64,000 bases of DNA from Lysinibacillus sp. B2A1 (GTDB lineage: Bacteria > Bacillota > Bacilli > Bacillales_A > Planococcaceae), in assembly GCA_002973635.1 (NCBI GenBank), contig CP027224.1, forward strand, positions 1,126,501-1,190,500, given 5' to 3'. The position numbers and the translations under genes are program-made. Under the pieces are notes generated by a model, which had not been told where the DNA came from, searched no databases, and saw nothing but the letters and a program-made list of their open reading frames with translations. Shown here piece by piece: positions 25,570 to 35,670 of this stretch. Every line of letters starts with the position of its first letter. Positions within the stretch are counted from its first letter, which is position 1.

Positions 25570-28500
25570 ATGGAGTCAATCAACAAAATTCTCGTAGCCA
25601 ATCGAGGAGAAATTGCGATTCGTATTTTCCGCGCCTGCACGGAGCTTAATATCCAAACAGTAGCCATTTATTCACGAGAGGATAGTGGCGCCTTCCATCG
25701 CTTTAAAGCAGATGAGGCCTATCTAGTAGGGGCGGGTAAAAAGCCGATTGATGCTTATTTAGATATTGAGGGCATTATAGCGATTGCGAAAGATGCGGGC
25801 GTAGATGCCATTCATCCAGGGTATGGTTTTTTATCAGAAAACGTAGAATTTGCACGTCGTTGTGAGCAGGAGGGCATTGTGTTTATTGGACCTACTTCTG
25901 AACATTTAGATATGTTTGGAGATAAGGTTAAAGCACGTTCGCAAGCCATTGCTGCCGGGATTCCTGTTATTCCTGGGACAGATGGCCCTGTCGCCGATTT
26001 AGATGAGGTAGAGGCATTTGCCAGCACTTATGGCTATCCAGTTATGATTAAGGCAGCACTTGGTGGTGGTGGTCGCGGGATGCGTCTTGTGCATACATCA
26101 GAAGAGCTTGCTTCTTCTTATGAACGAGCAAAATCGGAGGCAAAGGCTGCTTTTGGCTCGGATGAGGTGTATGTAGAGAAGGCAATCATCAAGCCAAAGC
26201 ATATTGAGGTTCAAATTATTGGCGATCAACAGGGCAATATCGTGCATCTCTATGAGCGTGATTGTTCGATTCAGCGTCGTCATCAAAAGGTCGTTGAAAT
26301 CGCGCCATCGAATTCAATTTCAGAAAATTTAAGAAATCGAATTTGTGAGGCGGCTGTGCAGCTAATGAAAAATGTCTCGTACATAAATGCTGGGACAGTG
26401 GAATTTTTAGTAGCGGGTGAAGATTTTTATTTCATCGAGGTCAACCCTCGTATTCAAGTGGAGCATACCATTACAGAAATGATTACGGGTATCGATATTG
26501 TGCACACGCAAATTAAGGTGGCGGCAGGCTATGCGCTGCACAGTGAAGAAATTCATCTGCCTAAGCAGGAAGAGATGCCAATGATTGGCTATGCTATTCA
26601 GGCGCGTGTGACAACAGAAGACCCTGCCAATGATTTTATGCCCGATACAGGGAAGCTAATGGTGTATCGTTCGAGTGGTGGCTTTGGGGTCCGACTAGAT
26701 GCAGGGAATGGTTTCCAGGGCGCTGTTGTGACACCATACTATGATTCCCTACTGGTGAAAATTTCAACATCAGGAATGTCGTTTAAAGAAGCTGCTGCGA
26801 AAATGGACCGTAACTTAAAAGAATTCCGTATTCGCGGGGTCAAAACAAATATTCCGTTTTTAAATAATGTGGTGACGCATGAGAAGTTTTTAACAGGTGC
26901 CTTCGATACAAGCTTTATCGATACTACACCTGAGCTATTTCATTTCCCTGTGCGCAAGGACCGTGGGACAAAGCTGTTAAGCTATATTGGCAATGTGACA
27001 TTAAATGGCTTCCCAGGGGTAGAAAAGAAGGCCAAGCCAATTTTTGTACAGCCAGGCATGCCGAAGGTGGATTCATTCATTGTGCCACCAGCAGGAACAA
27101 AGCAAATTTTAGATACCCAAGGAGCAGAGGGGCTTGTGAAATGGATTCAGGCGCAGGAAGATGTACTGCTTACCGATACAACGTTCCGAGATGCACACCA
27201 ATCCTTACTGGCAACACGTGTACGTTCACAGGATATGTTCCAAATTGCTGACGCCACAGCGCGTCTGATGCATAATTTCTTCTCGCTCGAAATGTGGGGA
27301 GGGGCGACGTTTGATGTGGCCTATCGTTTCTTAAAAGAAGACCCATGGGAGCGCCTTGCGAAGCTGCGTGAACAGGTACCAAATGTGCTATTCCAGATGT
27401 TACTGCGTGGGGCCAATGCGGTAGGCTATACCAACTACCCCGATAATTTAATCCGCGAATTTATCGCAGAATCAGCGGCATCAGGAATTGATGTGTTCCG
27501 TATTTTCGATAGCTTAAACTGGATAAAAGGGATGGAAACAGCCATTGATGCGGCACGTCAATCTGGGAAAATTGCCGAGGCAGCCATCTGTTACACAGGC
27601 GATATTTTGGATGACACGCGTGCGAAATATTCGGTGCAATACTATAAGGACATGGCGAAGGAGCTAGAAGCAACAGGTGCTCATATTTTAGCCATTAAAG
27701 ATATGGCTGGTTTATTAAAACCAGAAGCAGCGTATCGTTTAATTTCCGAGTTAAAAGAGACGACAAGTTTGCCAGTCCACTTGCATACACACGACACAAG
27801 TGGAAACGGTATTTATCTGTATGCCAAAGCCATTGAAGCAGGCGTAGATATTATCGATACAGCCCTCGGTTCGATGGCGGGCTTAACGTCACAGCCAAGT
27901 GCGAACTCCCTGTATTATGCGATGAAGGGCGGTTCCCGTGCAGTCCGTGCCGATATTGACGCATTAGAAGAGCTATCCTACTATTGGGAGGATGTACGTC
28001 ACTATTATAAGGATTTTGAAAGTGGCATGATGAGCCCGCATTCTGAAATTTATGTGCATGAAATGCCAGGCGGTCAGTACAGTAATCTACAGCAGCAGGC
28101 AAAAGCAGTTGGCCTTGGCGATAGATGGGAGGAAGTGAAGCGCATGTATTCTCGCGTGAACCTTCTATTTGGTGATATTGTTAAAGTTACTCCATCCTCA
28201 AAAGTAGTCGGGGATATGGCATTATTTATGGTGCAAAATGAATTAGACGAACAGACAGTCTTAACAAGAGGGCAAACGATCGACTTCCCAGACTCTGTCA
28301 TTGAGTTCTTCCAAGGATATTTAGGACAACCACACGGCGGCTTCCCTGAGGCACTGCAAAAGGTTGTGTTAAAGGACCGTGAAGCGATCACAGTACGTCC
28401 GGGTGAACTACTAGAGCCTGTCCATTTCGAGCAGTTGAAAGCAGTGTTGGAGGACAAATTAAATCGTCCAGTCACGAAGAAAGATGTACTCGCTTATGCA

Positions 28501-29004
28501 CTCTATCCAAAAGTATTTGAAGAATACGCCAAAACAGTGGACTCCTTTGGCAATATTTCGGTATTGGATACACCGACCTTCCTCTATGGATTAAAGCTTG
28601 GGGAAGAAATCGAGGTCGAAATCGAAAAAGGTAAAACGCTGATTATAAAACTAGTCTCTATCGGTGAGCCACAGCACGATGGAACACGCGTCATTTACTT
28701 TGAGCTAAACGGTCAATCTCGTGAACTTGTGATTCAAGATATGACGGTTGAGGTGGATGGCAGTATAGCGTTAAAGGCAGATCCAAGCAATCCTAATCAA
28801 ATCGGTGCCACAATGCCAGGAACAGTGTTAAAGGTAGTGGTATCGAAGGGCAGTCAAGTGAAACGAGGAGACCACCTGCTAATTACGGAGGCCATGAAAA
28901 TGGAAACAACCGTCCAAGCACCAAAAGATGGGATTGTGAAAGAGGTCTATGCAAGTGCAGGCGATGCGATTTCAACAGGTGATTTGTTAATTGAAATTGA
29001 ATAA
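25570..29004 (+). CDS. pyc: Pyruvate carboxylase
   Basis: 1144-aa biotin enzyme that forms oxaloacetate from pyruvate (anaplerosis). Domains in order: biotin carboxylase (about 1-450; GGGGRGMRLV ATP-binding loop, EVNPRIQVEHTITE), carboxyltransferase (about 530-800; DTTFRDAHQSLLATR and HTHDTSGNG), allosteric/PYC-OADA region, and biotin carboxyl carrier (about 1070-1144) with the biotinylation site EAMKME. Complete, normal family length. Lies 12 bp after ftsW; GGGGGAT-type site upstream. In B. subtilis the same neighbour order holds. Confidence 0.97.
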   Translation: MESINKILVANRGEIAIRIFRACTELNIQTVAIYSREDSGAFHRFKADEAYLVGAGKKPIDAYLDIEGIIAIAKDAGVDAIHPGYGFLSENVEFARRCEQEGIVFIGPTSEHLDMFGDKVKARSQAIAAGIPVIPGTDGPVADLDEVEAFASTYGYPVMIKAALGGGGRGMRLVHTSEELASSYERAKSEAKAAFGSDEVYVEKAIIKPKHIEVQIIGDQQGNIVHLYERDCSIQRRHQKVVEIAPSNSISENLRNRICEAAVQLMKNVSYINAGTVEFLVAGEDFYFIEVNPRIQVEHTITEMITGIDIVHTQIKVAAGYALHSEEIHLPKQEEMPMIGYAIQARVTTEDPANDFMPDTGKLMVYRSSGGFGVRLDAGNGFQGAVVTPYYDSLLVKISTSGMSFKEAAAKMDRNLKEFRIRGVKTNIPFLNNVVTHEKFLTGAFDTSFIDTTPELFHFPVRKDRGTKLLSYIGNVTLNGFPGVEKKAKPIFVQPGMPKVDSFIVPPAGTKQILDTQGAEGLVKWIQAQEDVLLTDTTFRDAHQSLLATRVRSQDMFQIADATARLMHNFFSLEMWGGATFDVAYRFLKEDPWERLAKLREQVPNVLFQMLLRGANAVGYTNYPDNLIREFIAESAASGIDVFRIFDSLNWIKGMETAIDAARQSGKIAEAAICYTGDILDDTRAKYSVQYYKDMAKELEATGAHILAIKDMAGLLKPEAAYRLISELKETTSLPVHLHTHDTSGNGIYLYAKAIEAGVDIIDTALGSMAGLTSQPSANSLYYAMKGGSRAVRADIDALEELSYYWEDVRHYYKDFESGMMSPHSEIYVHEMPGGQYSNLQQQAKAVGLGDRWEEVKRMYSRVNLLFGDIVKVTPSSKVVGDMALFMVQNELDEQTVLTRGQTIDFPDSVIEFFQGYLGQPHGGFPEALQKVVLKDREAITVRPGELLEPVHFEQLKAVLEDKLNRPVTKKDVLAYALYPKVFEEYAKTVDSFGNISVLDTPTFLYGLKLGEEIEVEIEKGKTLIIKLVSIGEPQHDGTRVIYFELNGQSRELVIQDMTVEVDGSIALKADPSNPNQIGATMPGTVLKVVVSKGSQVKRGDHLLITEAMKMETTVQAPKDGIVKEVYASAGDAISTGDLLIEIE

Positions 29005-29012
29005 TAGGTAAT

Positions 29013-29062
29013 GAAAAAGGGTTAATGGAGCGCTTTTACTAGCGATCTATTACCCTTTTTAT
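29013..29062 (+). terminator. Terminator after pyc
   Basis: Long stem AAAAAGGGTTAAT...AGCG / CGCT...ATTACCCTTTTT with a T-rich tail about 10 bp beyond the pyc stop. Confidence 0.88.
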
Positions 29063-29211
29063 ATGTCATTATGTCTATTTTTTGACAATTTATCTTGATT
29101 CATCATATGTACAAATGGCCTGCTGAGGTGAGTAAATGATTTAGCGGGGGTATTTTAGATAGAAAAACAAAAAAAGATTCGTCATTTAATAGCACGAATC
29201 TTTTACTAGTA

Positions 29212-30135
29212 TTATTTATTTTTTTCATTATAATTGCTACGTGCCACTAGCATTATCATGTAGCAAAGTAGACCGAATAAAATTGAGATAAATAATGAAT
29301 GTAATAATGCGACAATTAAATTTAATTTAGTTAGGACTACTAACATACCAGCAATTACCTGTAAGATTACTATAATAAAAGCAATCACCCAACCATAGTA
29401 AATAACACGTTGATTTTTATATTCTTTTACAGCGTGCCAAGTTATGTATGCAATCCAAATGAAAAAGATAAGAACAGCTAAGCGGTGCCCCATCTGCACC
29501 CATTCATACATATTATTTAGAGGTGCTAGAGGTGTTTCGTTGTAACAGAACGGCCAATCAGGACATATTAAACTAGAATCCGTATGGCGTACAAGCGCAC
29601 CTGTATAAACGACTAAATAAGAATAAATTGTGACAGCAATCGTGTGCCAGCGTAATTTTTTTCCAATAAAAACGTTAACTGCATCAAATTTTCGATCCAC
29701 TTCAAATACAATCATAGAGAGAAGAAGAACAGCAGCAAAAGAAATTAAGGAAATTCCGAAGTGGAGGGCTAATATAAAGTCACCTTGTCCCCACAATACC
29801 TGAGCTGCGCCAATGAGAGCTTGCGCGATTAAGAAGAACATCGCTAGGAAACCTAATAGTTTTACTTCACGAATATGACCGAGTTTACGCCATGTCCAAA
29901 TTGTTAACACAAGAATTGAAATAGATACGACTCCAGTTACAAGACGATGTGAGAATTCAATTAAAACTTCTGGTGTAATTTCTTTTGGAATAAGAGAACC
30001 ATTGCAATCAGGCCAATTTCGACCACAGCCTAAGCCACTATCTGTTTTGGTAACAAGTGCTCCACCAAGTAAAATAAGGAGCATTCCAACTGTAGCGGCA
30101 ACAGCAAACCACTTCATATACCTGTTGTGTTGCAT
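29212..30135 (-). CDS. ctaA: Heme A synthase (COX15/CtaA)
   Basis: About 307-aa membrane enzyme with eight transmembrane helices that converts heme O to heme A for cytochrome aa3/caa3. The conserved heme-ligand histidines are visible (EFSHRLVTG, LHFGISL, MGHRLAV, LLHSLF), as are the two extracellular Cys pairs (GLGCGRNWPDC and ICPDWPFC). ATG 30135 is preferred over a GTG 12 bp earlier because TAGGTGA lies upstream of it and overlaps the GTG. Divergent from ctaB, as in B. subtilis. Confidence 0.95.
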   Translation of the reverse strand: MQHNRYMKWFAVAATVGMLLILLGGALVTKTDSGLGCGRNWPDCNGSLIPKEITPEVLIEFSHRLVTGVVSISILVLTIWTWRKLGHIREVKLLGFLAMFFLIAQALIGAAQVLWGQGDFILALHFGISLISFAAVLLLSMIVFEVDRKFDAVNVFIGKKLRWHTIAVTIYSYLVVYTGALVRHTDSSLICPDWPFCYNETPLAPLNNMYEWVQMGHRLAVLIFFIWIAYITWHAVKEYKNQRVIYYGWVIAFIIVILQVIAGMLVVLTKLNLIVALLHSLFISILFGLLCYMIMLVARSNYNEKNK

Positions 30136-30147
30136 AAAATGAGTCAC

Positions 30148-30470
30148 CTACTTTATCTATCAACATTACATGAAAGTAATGTTTCTGCTACTAGATAATA
30201 TCGAAAATACAGGTAAAAAACAACTTGTAAAGAGAAGGGAGTTTTAGATGTCGAATCCATTTCACAAATTGTTCATAATTTCGTGCTTTAACCTTCACAA
30301 TTCATTTTAGAAAATGTTTTACTATAGATATGTTGTTTTTAATTATATTTCTAGACAAAACTAATTTTTACAACTTCATCTAAATTTCACTTAATGTCTA
30401 GAAATCAATCGCAAATTTCGCTATAGTAATTGTAGCGGAATATGCTTACAAAAATGAAAGGAGAGGTAAC
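30148..30470. promoter_or_regulatory. Divergent ctaA-ctaB intergenic region
   Basis: About 320 bp of AT-rich sequence between divergent heme A and heme O synthase genes. A TATAGT-like -10 near 30422 may serve ctaB. In B. subtilis this region is a target of ResD and CtaA-linked control; I cannot identify ResD sites here with confidence. Confidence 0.35.
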
Positions 30471-31388
30471 ATGTCAAACGGTCGTGCATTGTCGGCTACT
30501 AGAAATACTGGACCAGAATCAACATCTGTTGTAAAAGATTTCTTAGCACTGATAAAAATTGGAATCGTTAACTCGAATCTTGTCACAACGTTTACAGGGA
30601 TGTGGCTGGCATTTCAATTTACTAGTAGACATTTCTTGCAAGAGTTAGATGTCATATTGTTCACCATGCTGGGAGCGGCACTCATAATTGGTGGCTCAGG
30701 TGCAATGAATAACTTCATTGACCAGGATATAGATCCAATCATGAAAAGAACGAAGGCAAGACCGACAGTAACAGGTAGATTTAAGCCGAATTTTGTATTG
30801 ACCATTGCCCTCTCATTTTTAATTGTAGGTGAAATTTTGTTATTTGCGGCATCATTTGCGGCCGGCATGTGGGGACTAGTAGGAATATTCGCTTATGCTG
30901 TTCTGTATTCAATGTGGTCAAAAAGGAAGCATGTTAGTAACACGATAGTCGGAAGTATTTCGGGGGCGATTCCACCTGTAATTGGTTTTGCAGCTGTTGA
31001 ACCTGCACTCGGCCCAGGAGCACTTGCTCTCTTTCTGATTATGTTTGCATGGCAACCACCGCATTTTTATGCACTTGCTATGAAACGTACTGAAGAATAT
31101 CGTGCAGCTAACATACCGATGCTACCTGTCGTAAAGGGATTTAAACGAACGAAATACTCGATGTTATTCTGGATTCTTTTATTATTACCGTTACCTTTCC
31201 TTTTACCAGAGCTTGGGGTTGGCTTCTTAATTATTGCAACTGCATTGAACTTGGGCTGGTTAATTCTAGCTTTTAAAGGCTTTACCGCAAAAGATGATAT
31301 GAAATGGGCAAATAAAATGTTTATCTATTCGTTGAATCATATGACTATACTATTTGTATCCATCATAATTTTTGCGTTGTTTAGCTAA
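30471..31388 (+). CDS. ctaB: Protoheme IX farnesyltransferase (heme O synthase)
   Basis: 305-aa UbiA-family prenyltransferase with multiple transmembrane helices. The Asp-rich prenyl-diphosphate site NNFIDQDIDPIMKRTKARP is present, as are the second conserved loop YSMWSKRKHVSN and SGAIPPVIGF. Adds the farnesyl group to heme b. GGAGAGG precedes the ATG. First gene of the cta cluster reading right. Confidence 0.96.
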   Translation: MSNGRALSATRNTGPESTSVVKDFLALIKIGIVNSNLVTTFTGMWLAFQFTSRHFLQELDVILFTMLGAALIIGGSGAMNNFIDQDIDPIMKRTKARPTVTGRFKPNFVLTIALSFLIVGEILLFAASFAAGMWGLVGIFAYAVLYSMWSKRKHVSNTIVGSISGAIPPVIGFAAVEPALGPGALALFLIMFAWQPPHFYALAMKRTEEYRAANIPMLPVVKGFKRTKYSMLFWILLLLPLPFLLPELGVGFLIIATALNLGWLILAFKGFTAKDDMKWANKMFIYSLNHMTILFVSIIIFALFS

Positions 31389-31486
31389 ATTTAGGGATTC
31401 TTTCTTTCACAAGAATTCATATAGACAGAACCAATGTCCTAGGTACACATGAAAATACAACAAAGAAAGAGGGGTTTAATTAAGCT

Positions 31487-32557
31487 ATGATGAAAGGGCT
31501 TAAAAAGTGGCGTCTTTTTTCACTTCTAGCAGTGATGATGGTTTTCCTTTCAGGTTGTGGTGAAGATTATATTTCTGCACTAAAACCATCTGGTCAAGTA
31601 GGTAAAGAACAATTCAACCTATTATTGTTGGCTACTGGAATTATGACGTTAGTTATAGTTGTAGTATCTGTTATCTATTTACTTGCATTCTTAAAATTCC
31701 GCCGTTCAAAAGTAGGCGAAAATGTTATTCCTAAGCAAGTAGAAGGTAGTCACACACTTGAAGTAATTTGGACAGTTATTCCTATTATTTTATTATTAAT
31801 CTTATCTGTACCGGTTGTTACAGCTACTTATAAATTTGCAGATGTTGCTGCAATGGACGAAGTAGATGAAGAAGGTAACAAAACAGCCCTAACAGTAAAT
31901 GTAACTGCAAAATTATATTGGTGGGAGTTCGAATATCCTAACCAAGGTATTGTAACTTCACAAGAATTAGTTGTACCAACAGGTCAAAAAGTTTACTTTA
32001 ATTTAAAAGCTGCTGATGTAAAGCACTCATTCTGGATTCCTGCTGTGGGCGGTAAAATGGATACGAACGTAGAAAACTTAAATAAATTCTACTTAGAATT
32101 CGATAAAGAATCGAAAGACCTTAAAGATGGCGTTTTCTATGGTAAATGTGCTGAGTTATGTGGTCCTTCACACGCATTAATGGACTTCAAAGTTAAAGCT
32201 TTAAGCCCAGAAGCATTTGATGCATGGGTAACTGCAATGAAAGCAACAGAAGGTAAAGTTGCTGACAAAGCTTCAACAGATCTTGGAGAAGCAACATTTG
32301 CTAACAGCTGTTTAGGCTGTCACGCAATTTCTGGTACAGGCGTTAGTGGTGCACCAGGTCCTAACTTAACGACATTTGGTGACCGTAACCGTGTTGCTGG
32401 TTTCTTAAATCATGATGAAGAGAGCCTAAAAGCTTGGATTAAGGATCCTGAACAGTTTAAACCAGGTAACTTAATGACAGGAAAATATGGTCAACTTACT
32501 GATGAAGAAATTGATGCTCTTGCAACATACATCATGAGCTTATCTGTTGAAAAATAA
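31487..32557 (+). CDS. ctaC: Cytochrome caa3 oxidase subunit II (CuA and cytochrome c domains)
   Basis: 356-aa lipoprotein: lipobox LSGC near residue 24, two transmembrane helices, a CuA cupredoxin domain (WEFEYPNQG, then GKCAELCGPSHALMDF with the copper-binding Cys pair and His/Met) and a C-terminal fused cytochrome c domain with CLGCH heme motif and the MTGKYG axial-Met region. The fused cytochrome marks the caa3 type. AAGAGGGG precedes the ATG. Confidence 0.96.
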   Translation: MMKGLKKWRLFSLLAVMMVFLSGCGEDYISALKPSGQVGKEQFNLLLLATGIMTLVIVVVSVIYLLAFLKFRRSKVGENVIPKQVEGSHTLEVIWTVIPIILLLILSVPVVTATYKFADVAAMDEVDEEGNKTALTVNVTAKLYWWEFEYPNQGIVTSQELVVPTGQKVYFNLKAADVKHSFWIPAVGGKMDTNVENLNKFYLEFDKESKDLKDGVFYGKCAELCGPSHALMDFKVKALSPEAFDAWVTAMKATEGKVADKASTDLGEATFANSCLGCHAISGTGVSGAPGPNLTTFGDRNRVAGFLNHDEESLKAWIKDPEQFKPGNLMTGKYGQLTDEEIDALATYIMSLSVEK

Positions 32558-32598
32558 TTTTAAGTTTTATGTAACAAACTTTGAGGGAGGTAAAAGTT

Positions 32599-34482
32599 GT
32601 GAGCTCATACACACAGAAAAAGGGCTTTGGAGCAACTGTCTGGGATTACATTACTACTGTTGACCATAAAAAATTAGCAGTCATGTATTTATTAGCCGGT
32701 ACATTGTTCTTCGCTATCGCTGGTTTTGAAGCGTTATTAATGCGTATTCAGTTAATGAAACCAAATAACGATTTCATTTCAGCAGGTTTTTTCAATGAAT
32801 TATTAACAATGCACGGAACGACAATGTTATTCCTAGCAGCGACTCCATTACTATTCGCATTTATGAACATGCTAGTACCATTACAAATTGGTGCGCGTGA
32901 CGTTGCATTCCCGTTCCTGAACTCTTTAGGGTTCTGGTTATTCTTCCTAGGTGCAGTATTCCTTCACCTGTCATTCTTTATGGGTGGCGCTCCTGATGCG
33001 GGCTGGACTTCTTATGCATCATTATCGTTATATTCTCCAGGACATGGTATTGACTTCTATGTACTTGGTTTACAAATTTCAGGGGCAGGTACATTAATTT
33101 CAGGTCTTAACTTTATCGTTACGATAATTACAATGCGTGCTCCTGGTATGACATTCATGCGTATGCCATTATTCACTTGGACATCGCTTGTATCAAGTGC
33201 TTTAATTTTATTCGCATTCCCTCCACTTACAATTGGTTTATTAATGATGTTATTTGACCGTATGTTTGGCGGTAACTTCTTTGACCATACTATGGGTGGT
33301 AACACAATTATTTGGGAACACTTATTCTGGATCTTCGGACACCCAGAGGTTTATATCTTAGTATTACCAGCATTCGGTTTATTCTCTGAGATTATTCCAG
33401 CGTTCTCTCGTAAGCGTTTATTCGGATACTCTTCAATGGTATTCGCAACAATTTTAATCGGTTTCTTAGGGTTCATGGTTTGGGCTCACCATATGTTTAC
33501 AGTTGGTCTTGGGCCAACAGCAAACGCAATCTTTGCCGTTGCAACAATGGCAATTGCCGTACCAACTGGTATGAAAGTGTTCAACTGGATCTTAACTATT
33601 TGGGGCGGATCTATTAAAGTTACAACACCAATGCTTTATGCACTTGGTTTCATCCCGTCATTCGTTGCGGGTGGTGTTACAGGGGTAATGCAAGCATCTG
33701 CACCTCTTGACTACCAACTACACGATTCTTACTTTATCGTTGCTCACTTCCACTACGTAATCGTAGGTGGTATCGTAACAGCTTTATTTGGTTCAGCGCA
33801 CTTCTACTGGCCAATTTTCTTCAACCGTATGTTAAACGAAACATTAGGAAAATGGACTTTCTGGGTATTCTTCATTGGATTCCACTTAACATTCTTCCTA
33901 CAACATTTCCTAGGTCTGATGGGTATGCCACGTCGCGTATTCACTTACATGGAAGGTCAAGGTTGGGATCAGTTCAACTATATTTCAACTGTCGGTGCAG
34001 CAATGATGGGTGTAGGGGTTATCATGATGGTAATCAACTGCTTAATGTCCATCAAAGGCAAACCAGCAGGTCGCGATCCATGGGGCGATGGACGTACACT
34101 AGAATGGTCAATTCCACAACCAATTCCATTCTATAACTTCCGTCAAACACCACTTGTACGTGGTTTAGATCCATGGTGGATTGAAAAACAAGAAGGTAAT
34201 AAAGAAGTTACATTTGCTGAGCCATTAGGTGATATCCATATGCCAAACAACTCTGCAATTCCTTTCGTAATTTCCATGGGTCTGTTTATTGCGGCATTCG
34301 GTGCTCTTTACAATCCAGATGCAGATAAGCCATGGTCTATTTATGTATTGATCATTGGTCTAGCAATTACATTTGGTGCTATGATTTTCCGTTCTATTAA
34401 GGACGACCACGGCTTCCACTTACACAAAGAAGAAATTATTGAAATTGAAGAAAAACTTTACGGCAAAGGAGGAAATAAATAA
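32599..34482 (+). CDS. ctaD: Cytochrome caa3 oxidase subunit I
   Basis: About 627-aa heme-copper oxidase core that binds heme a, heme a3 and CuB. The CuB/heme ligand region is evident (WIFGHPEVYILVLPAFG, WAHHMFTVG, HDSYFIVAHFHYV). More than 12 transmembrane helices. GTG at 32599 is preferred: GGGAGG is 8 bp upstream, whereas the in-frame TTG 18 bp earlier overlaps that site. Its stop overlaps ctaE by one base (TAATG). Confidence 0.95.
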   Translation: MSSYTQKKGFGATVWDYITTVDHKKLAVMYLLAGTLFFAIAGFEALLMRIQLMKPNNDFISAGFFNELLTMHGTTMLFLAATPLLFAFMNMLVPLQIGARDVAFPFLNSLGFWLFFLGAVFLHLSFFMGGAPDAGWTSYASLSLYSPGHGIDFYVLGLQISGAGTLISGLNFIVTIITMRAPGMTFMRMPLFTWTSLVSSALILFAFPPLTIGLLMMLFDRMFGGNFFDHTMGGNTIIWEHLFWIFGHPEVYILVLPAFGLFSEIIPAFSRKRLFGYSSMVFATILIGFLGFMVWAHHMFTVGLGPTANAIFAVATMAIAVPTGMKVFNWILTIWGGSIKVTTPMLYALGFIPSFVAGGVTGVMQASAPLDYQLHDSYFIVAHFHYVIVGGIVTALFGSAHFYWPIFFNRMLNETLGKWTFWVFFIGFHLTFFLQHFLGLMGMPRRVFTYMEGQGWDQFNYISTVGAAMMGVGVIMMVINCLMSIKGKPAGRDPWGDGRTLEWSIPQPIPFYNFRQTPLVRGLDPWWIEKQEGNKEVTFAEPLGDIHMPNNSAIPFVISMGLFIAAFGALYNPDADKPWSIYVLIIGLAITFGAMIFRSIKDDHGFHLHKEEIIEIEEKLYGKGGNK

Positions 34483-35108
34483 TGGATTTCAATACTAAAT
34501 TTACTCCTCATACTTGGCCAGATCATCCTGAACAAGCTACGATGGAAGGTAAAAATAAAGTCGTTGGTTTCTGGATTTTCCTTGCCTGTGAAGTTGTACT
34601 TTTCGCAAGTTTATTCGCTACTTACTTAGCGCTTAAGAACAAAGGGCCAGCAGGCATGGAGTTCACAACGCAAGGTTTATTTGAATTACCTTTAGCATTT
34701 GCAATGACGATGTTACTTTTAACATCATCTCTAACATCTGTATATGCAATTTACCATATGCGTAACTTTAACTTTAAAGGTATGCAAACTTGGTTAGCAA
34801 TTACTTTAGCTCTAGGTCTTGGATTCTTAGCACTTGAAATCTATGAATTCCAACACTATGTGCACCTTGGTTTTACATTTAACCAATCTGCTTTCGCAAC
34901 TGCATTTTACTCTTTAGTTGGTACACATGGTTTCCACGTATGTTTAGGACTTGTATGGATTGCAACATTAATGATTCGTAATGCTAAACGTGGACTAAAC
35001 TTATATAATGCACCTAAATTCTTCGTAGCTGCTTTATATTGGCACTTTATTGACGTAGTTTGGGTATTCATCTTTACAGTAGTATACTTGATGGGAGTGA
35101 TCGGATAA
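34482..35108 (+). CDS. ctaE: Cytochrome caa3 oxidase subunit III
   Basis: 208-aa membrane subunit with five to six transmembrane helices. Family stretches include KVVGFWIFLACEVVLFASLF, YHMRNFNFKGMQ and SLVGTHGFHVCLGLVW. AAAGGAGG precedes the ATG, which overlaps the ctaD stop. The stop likewise overlaps the ctaF start (TAATG), giving tight coupling. Confidence 0.95.
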   Translation: MDFNTKFTPHTWPDHPEQATMEGKNKVVGFWIFLACEVVLFASLFATYLALKNKGPAGMEFTTQGLFELPLAFAMTMLLLTSSLTSVYAIYHMRNFNFKGMQTWLAITLALGLGFLALEIYEFQHYVHLGFTFNQSAFATAFYSLVGTHGFHVCLGLVWIATLMIRNAKRGLNLYNAPKFFVAALYWHFIDVVWVFIFTVVYLMGVIG

Positions 35109-35452
35109 TGTCATCACACGATACACCTATAGTTGCTAAGTCACAGGCACAATACGAGTATGATCGTCATCATAATGCCGTTCATATGCGTAAACAGGTA
35201 ATCAACTTTGCGATTATGATTTTCTTTACATTTATCGCGTTCGCAGTAGTTGCAGCCGATTTTTCTAAATACTTAATATTCCCGTTTGTTTTATTACTTG
35301 CTGGAGTTCAAGTTGTTCTTCAACTTTACTCTTTCATGCACTTAGAAGACAAAAAAACTCACTTCGGTGGTGTAATTGGCTTCTTCATGTGGATGGGAAT
35401 TTTAATCGCATTTACATTCTTCTTAGCATTCTTAACTATTATTTGGTGGTAA
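35108..35452 (+). CDS. ctaF: Cytochrome caa3 oxidase subunit IV
   Basis: About 114-aa small subunit with three transmembrane helices and the family motif LQLYSFMHLEDKK. The ATG at 35108 overlaps the ctaE stop by one base with TGGGAGTG upstream; earlier in-frame codons lie inside ctaE. Last gene before the terminator. Confidence 0.93.
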   Translation: MSSHDTPIVAKSQAQYEYDRHHNAVHMRKQVINFAIMIFFTFIAFAVVAADFSKYLIFPFVLLLAGVQVVLQLYSFMHLEDKKTHFGGVIGFFMWMGILIAFTFFLAFLTIIWW

Positions 35453-35460
35453 TCACCAAA

Positions 35461-35500
35461 GAAGCACGTTCTCTACATTTATGTAGGAACGTGCTTTTCT
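35461..35500 (+). terminator. Terminator after ctaF
   Basis: Stem AAGCACGTTC-CTACAT / ATGTAG-GAACGTGCTT with TTTTCTT after it. Confidence 0.9.
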
Positions 35501-35670
35501 TGTTTGTACTTATAACTTGATAAATGTCATTTACAAGTTTTCAAAATATTTATATCATCAACTTAATATGCCTAGACTATCAATAGTAATTTGTTCACCT
35601 TTCGTTCATTGCAGTATAGTTGTAAGCGTTCTATAATAGGAGTACTGAAGTTTAAAGGAGTGCGTTCTGT